A stretch of 9,100 nt of DNA. It comes from Patulibacter sp040675535. GTDB lineage: Bacteria; Actinomycetota; Thermoleophilia; Solirubrobacterales; Solirubrobacteraceae. The position numbers and the translations under genes are program-made. The stretch's first letter is position 1; each line of letters opens with the position of its first letter. Location: NCBI RefSeq assembly GCF_040675535.1, contig NZ_JBFAPC010000200.1, forward strand, positions 1-9,100, read 5' to 3'. Below are positions 6,338 to 9,100 of this stretch, in pieces. The notes under the pieces are model-generated. The model was not told the DNA's origin. It was given only the letters and a program-made list of their open reading frames with translations, and did not search any database.

Positions 6338-8239
6338 TCAGCGCGTCCCGGCGCCGGGCGTGTGCACGAGGAAGCCGTCCACGTACTCGCCCGTACCGGG
6401 CATCGGGCACTCCCCGGTCGACGGGCCGACCGCGACCGTGCGGCCCGCCGCGAGGCCGGCCTGGAGATCGGCGCACGTCGGCACGAGGCGCCCGCCCGGC
6501 CGGCCGTAGGCGCCGAGCGAGAACGCCGGCACGCCGCCCGTGGCCAGCACGACCTGGTCCGGCGACGGCGTCGAGGCGGTGTCGACCGCCGTGGCGTGGC
6601 GGCCCCAGAAGCCCGGCGTCGACCACAGGACGGCCCCGGCGAGCGCGACGACCACGACCGCCGACGCCACCCGCGGCGGGGCCGGCAGGCGGGTCAGGAA
6701 CGGGACGGCGCGGCGCCCGTCGATCAGCAGCACCGCGAGCAGGCCCGCGGCGACGCCCAGCGCGATCGCCGCGTGGCCGAGCGGCACCTCGTCGACGGCC
6801 TCCCGTGCCCCGGTGTAGGTCGACGCGATCACGAGCTGCGCGACGACGGTGGCGAGGACCGCCAGACCGAGCACCGCGGGCCAGCGACGCCGGCCGCCGA
6901 TCGCCGTCGACGCCCCGGCCCAGGCCGCGGCGGCCAGCAGGATCCAGCACGGCATCAGGTAGCGCGTGGCGCCGGCGGCGAGGTACGGATCGGTGTCGAT
7001 CGCCGTCGCGGGCGCGAAGCCCCACGCGACCGCGCCGAGCAGCCCGCAGATCGCCGTGGCCCGCAGGGCGCCGCGACCGCGGACCACCACCGCGAGGGCC
7101 GCGAGGCCGAGGATCGGCACGGTCCAGGCGAGCTGCAGGTAGACGTCGCCGCCGGCGCGCAGCGTGTGCAGCGGCTGGTCGACGAAGCGCGTCTTGAAGG
7201 GCACGAGCGCGGGCGGCAGCGGGTCGCCGGAGGAGCTCGCGAGCAGCGGCCACCCCGGGTTGCCGTGGAGGACGAGGTTGCGGGTCAGCCACGCGAGCCC
7301 GCAGAGGCCCGCGGCGGCGACCAGCAGCAGCCACAGCGGCTGCCGGCGGAGCGTCGTCAGCAGCGCGCCGCGGACCCGCCAGGCCAGGAGCAGGAAGAGC
7401 AGGCCGCCGCAGGCCGCGGTCGTCTTGACGCCGAGGCCCATGAGGACGGCGCAGAGCCCGAGCAGCAGCCCCGGGACGGCGTCCTCGGGCACGTCGCGGC
7501 CGCGGACCGCCGCGTCCACCAGCAGCGCCGCGCCGCAGGCCAGCAGCGCCGCGCCCGGCAGGTCGGTCGCGACGCCGCCCGCCTGCGCGAGGAACGGAAG
7601 CGCGGCCACCGACGACGCGACGGCGCCCCAGGCCGCGATCTCGCTGCCGCCGAGCCGACGCGTCAGGGTCCAGACGCCGACCACCGCGACGCCGAGCGCG
7701 GCGGGGGTCACGAGGACGGACACGACCGTCGCGCCCGTGACGGTCATCGCCCAGGTGATCGAGACCTCGACGCCGACGGGGTAGGCCTCGACGGGCAGGC
7801 CGGTGACGATCGACGGCAGGCTCGCGACCCGCCCGTCGCCCAGCCACGCCGCGGGGATCGCCAGGTGGTACAGCAGGCCGTCGAACCCGATGGCGGGACG
7901 GGCGATCGACAGGATCGACAGGAGCAGGACGAGGAGCCCGACGACGGCCACCAGGCGCCGCTCGTCGGGGGCCAGCGGCGGCGACGCGGTCCGCGGCACG
8001 CGCCAGAGCACGAGCCCGGCCGCCACGGCGACGACCACCGCCCCGGTGACCGCGACCCCCGGGCCGCCCGGGACGGCCGCGGCCAGCCCGCCGAGCTGCG
8101 CGCCCAGCCAGGTCAGCGCGACGGCGGCCAGTCCGCGCGTGATCGGCGGCGCGACCAGCCGGCCGGCGAGCCGCCACGAGGCGGCGCCCAGCGCGATCAC
8201 GATCGCGAGCCCCGCGGCCGTGTGCAGCCACCAGGGCAT
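6338..8239 (-). CDS. Polytopic GT-C-type membrane glycosyltransferase (RgtA/ArnT/PMT-like)
   Basis: A 633-residue multispanning membrane protein, about 11-13 spans by eye. G-F-D120-G-L-L-Y124-H125-L-A-I-P-A-A-W-L falls in the first large external loop and matches the Asp-centred motif with Y-H-L and W-L-x-D-G that is conserved in GT-C enzymes using polyprenyl-phosphate sugars. R-N-L-V-L-H-G-N327-P328-G-W-P-L matches the R-N-x...G-N-P-[VL]-[YW]-P segment of the same broad family. After the last span (about residues 505-525) there is an extracytoplasmic tail of about 100 residues with two cysteines, C589 and C611, that could pair. The likely role is transfer of a sugar from a lipid carrier to an envelope polymer, lipid or protein on the outer face; donor and acceptor are not predictable. 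ATG at 8239 starts 2 bp after the stop of the methyltransferase gene without a Shine-Dalgarno sequence, so it probably depends on translational coupling. It converges on the acyltransferase gene with 18 bp between stops. Confidence 0.75.
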   Translation of the reverse strand: MPWWLHTAAGLAIVIALGAASWRLAGRLVAPPITRGLAAVALTWLGAQLGGLAAAVPGGPGVAVTGAVVVAVAAGLVLWRVPRTASPPLAPDERRLVAVVGLLVLLLSILSIARPAIGFDGLLYHLAIPAAWLGDGRVASLPSIVTGLPVEAYPVGVEVSITWAMTVTGATVVSVLVTPAALGVAVVGVWTLTRRLGGSEIAAWGAVASSVAALPFLAQAGGVATDLPGAALLACGAALLVDAAVRGRDVPEDAVPGLLLGLCAVLMGLGVKTTAACGGLLFLLLAWRVRGALLTTLRRQPLWLLLVAAAGLCGLAWLTRNLVLHGNPGWPLLASSSGDPLPPALVPFKTRFVDQPLHTLRAGGDVYLQLAWTVPILGLAALAVVVRGRGALRATAICGLLGAVAWGFAPATAIDTDPYLAAGATRYLMPCWILLAAAAWAGASTAIGGRRRWPAVLGLAVLATVVAQLVIASTYTGAREAVDEVPLGHAAIALGVAAGLLAVLLIDGRRAVPFLTRLPAPPRVASAVVVVALAGAVLWSTPGFWGRHATAVDTASTPSPDQVVLATGGVPAFSLGAYGRPGGRLVPTCADLQAGLAAGRTVAVGPSTGECPMPGTGEYVDGFLVHTPGAGTR

Positions 8240-8241
8240 GG

Positions 8242-9015
8242 TCAGCGGCGGGGGCGGCGGCCGACGGCCACGAGGTCCAGGCTGGCGTCGAGATCGTCGT
8301 CCCCGAGGCGGAAGTCGTCGACGTCGATCGCGGCCGCCAGCGGCGTGGTGCGCCGGCGGGTGATCGTCAGCGCGGTGTCGTAGGCGCAGCGCAGCACGAC
8401 GCGCGGCACGCGGTGGCGGATCCCGAGCGGATCCAGCCCGAGGATCTTGTCCATCCGCTCCTTCTCGCCCGCCTGGAACTCCAGGTAGCGCGGGGAGCCG
8501 TGCAGTCCGAGGATCTCGACCTCGTGGAACGACGGGGCGACGAGCGCCCGCAGCTGCTCCACGTCGTACTCGACCTCGTGGTACGGGTCGACGATCTCGT
8601 CGGGGCGCGCGAAGGTCAGGCGATTCGGCGTGACGAACACGGCGACGCCGTCGTCCTGCAGCACCCGCGCGGTCGCCTCGACGGCGCGCTCGGCCGCCGT
8701 GACGTGCTCGATGGAGTGGACCGCCACGACCGACGCGAAGCGCCCGTCCCACGCCGCGGGCAGGGCGCGCATGTCGTGGACCTCGGTCGGCCGCTCCTGG
8801 CCGGCGAGCGCCTCGGCGCTGACGTCCACGCCGAACGTCGGACGCGGGTCGAGCTCGCGGAAGGAGTGGCCGACGCCGCAGCCGAGGTCGAGGACCTCGC
8901 CGTCGGGCAGCAGCGGGGCGATCCCCCGGTAGGCGGCGACGTGGCGTTGGTAGGTCGGGTTGAACGCGCCGGCCGGCGACGTGACGCGTTCTCCCGTGAC
9001 GAGGGGGCCAGGCAC
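8242..9015 (-). CDS. Class I SAM-dependent methyltransferase
   Basis: A 257-residue soluble methyltransferase of the Methyltransf_11/23 type. Motif I is V41-L-D-L-G45-C-G47-V-G49-H-S, binding S-adenosylmethionine. F-G-V-D64-V-S holds the acidic residue expected to bind the ribose hydroxyls. V-V-A-V-H-S-I-E-H104-V matches the motif IV region, and V-L-x-x-D-G-V-A-V-F-V-T-P-N is the post-motif strand. The last 60 residues are basic and then acidic, likely substrate-specific. GTG at 9015 is used; the F-N-P-T-Y-Q-R-H segment before motif I is typical of members in actinobacterial sugar and polysaccharide clusters. No Shine-Dalgarno is seen upstream; TAGCAT at 9029-9024 could be a -10 element placing transcription close to the start codon. 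The downstream GT-C gene starts 2 bp after its stop, so the pair is probably one operon. Its acceptor is presumably a sugar or lipid intermediate, but this is inferred from the neighbour only. Confidence 0.85.
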   Translation of the reverse strand: MPGPLVTGERVTSPAGAFNPTYQRHVAAYRGIAPLLPDGEVLDLGCGVGHSFRELDPRPTFGVDVSAEALAGQERPTEVHDMRALPAAWDGRFASVVAVHSIEHVTAAERAVEATARVLQDDGVAVFVTPNRLTFARPDEIVDPYHEVEYDVEQLRALVAPSFHEVEILGLHGSPRYLEFQAGEKERMDKILGLDPLGIRHRVPRVVLRCAYDTALTITRRRTTPLAAAIDVDDFRLGDDDLDASLDLVAVGRRPRR

Positions 9016-9100
9016 GATCGCGGATGCTACCGCCGCCCGGCCGGTCGACCGCGGGCCCCCGCGGCACGCCCCGGCCCGCGCCGAGGCCGGACGGCTGACG
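9016..9100. other. Upstream region of the methyltransferase gene
   Basis: No gene is supported here. On the minus strand it holds the candidate -10 TAGCAT (9029-9024), and a small hairpin CCGCGG-GCCC-CCGCGG at 9049-9064 lies further upstream. The hairpin could be the terminator of a gene outside the window or chance in G+C-rich DNA. Confidence 0.3.

Noticed and set aside
6348..6359. CCCGGCGCCGGG palindrome near the convergent stops as a terminator
   Set aside because: It lies inside the last codons of the GT-C gene and a 12-bp G+C palindrome without loop or T tract is expected by chance in this DNA.
6099..8231. Long minus-strand frame of about 710 residues overlapping the GT-C gene
   Set aside because: Compositional shadow: Arg/Gly/Ala-rich with no membrane or domain pattern, while the other frame encodes a coherent membrane protein.
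6362..8383. Long plus-strand frame opposite the GT-C gene
   Set aside because: Highly charged, Arg/Asp/Gln-rich antisense sequence with no recognisable fold.
8240..9067. Minus-strand extension of the GT-C frame to 9067
   Set aside because: It runs out of frame through the methyltransferase, which has clear SAM-binding motifs; the membrane protein starts naturally at 8239.

Overview
The window is very G+C-rich, roughly three quarters G+C by eye, with strong third-position G/C bias and GTG starts. This fits a high-G+C actinobacterium; the gene content (a DUF1653 protein, an unusual aldo/keto reductase, OafA-like acyltransferases, a GT-C membrane protein) is compatible with the Thermoleophilia/Solirubrobacterales, but that placement is inference. 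No tRNA, rRNA, CRISPR array, insertion sequence or phage gene is visible. Extreme G+C makes most antisense frames open, so several very long reading frames are shadows.

Layout. (1) Positions 1-493, plus strand: the C-terminal part of a TetR-type regulator runs without a stop into a SnoaL/NTF2-like protein, which is either a fusion or a truncated regulator remnant. (2) Positions 494-695: a convergent gap with 36-bp tandem repeats and a perfect 10-bp-stem hairpin. (3) Positions 696-3358, minus strand: read from right to left, an aldo/keto reductase lacking the usual catalytic lysine, a DUF1653 protein 3 bp downstream, then a separate secreted protein of unknown function with its own candidate promoter. 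(4) Positions 3359-3479: a divergent promoter gap. (5) Positions 3480-6319, plus strand: two paralogous membrane acyltransferases joined by an ATGA stop/start overlap. (6) Positions 6338-9015, minus strand: a SAM-dependent methyltransferase followed 2 bp later by a multi-membrane-span GT-C-type glycosyltransferase. This pair converges on the acyltransferase pair with only 18 bp between stop codons.

Interpretation. The right two thirds looks like a small cell-envelope modification locus: polyprenol-linked sugar transfer (GT-C), methylation, and O-acylation by two coupled acyltransferases. The substrate cannot be read from the sequence. The left third is a mixed set of regulatory and metabolic genes. 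I do not see a clearly novel system. The best leads are the acyltransferase pair beside the methyltransferase/GT-C pair, the lysine-less reductase, and the TetR-SnoaL junction.
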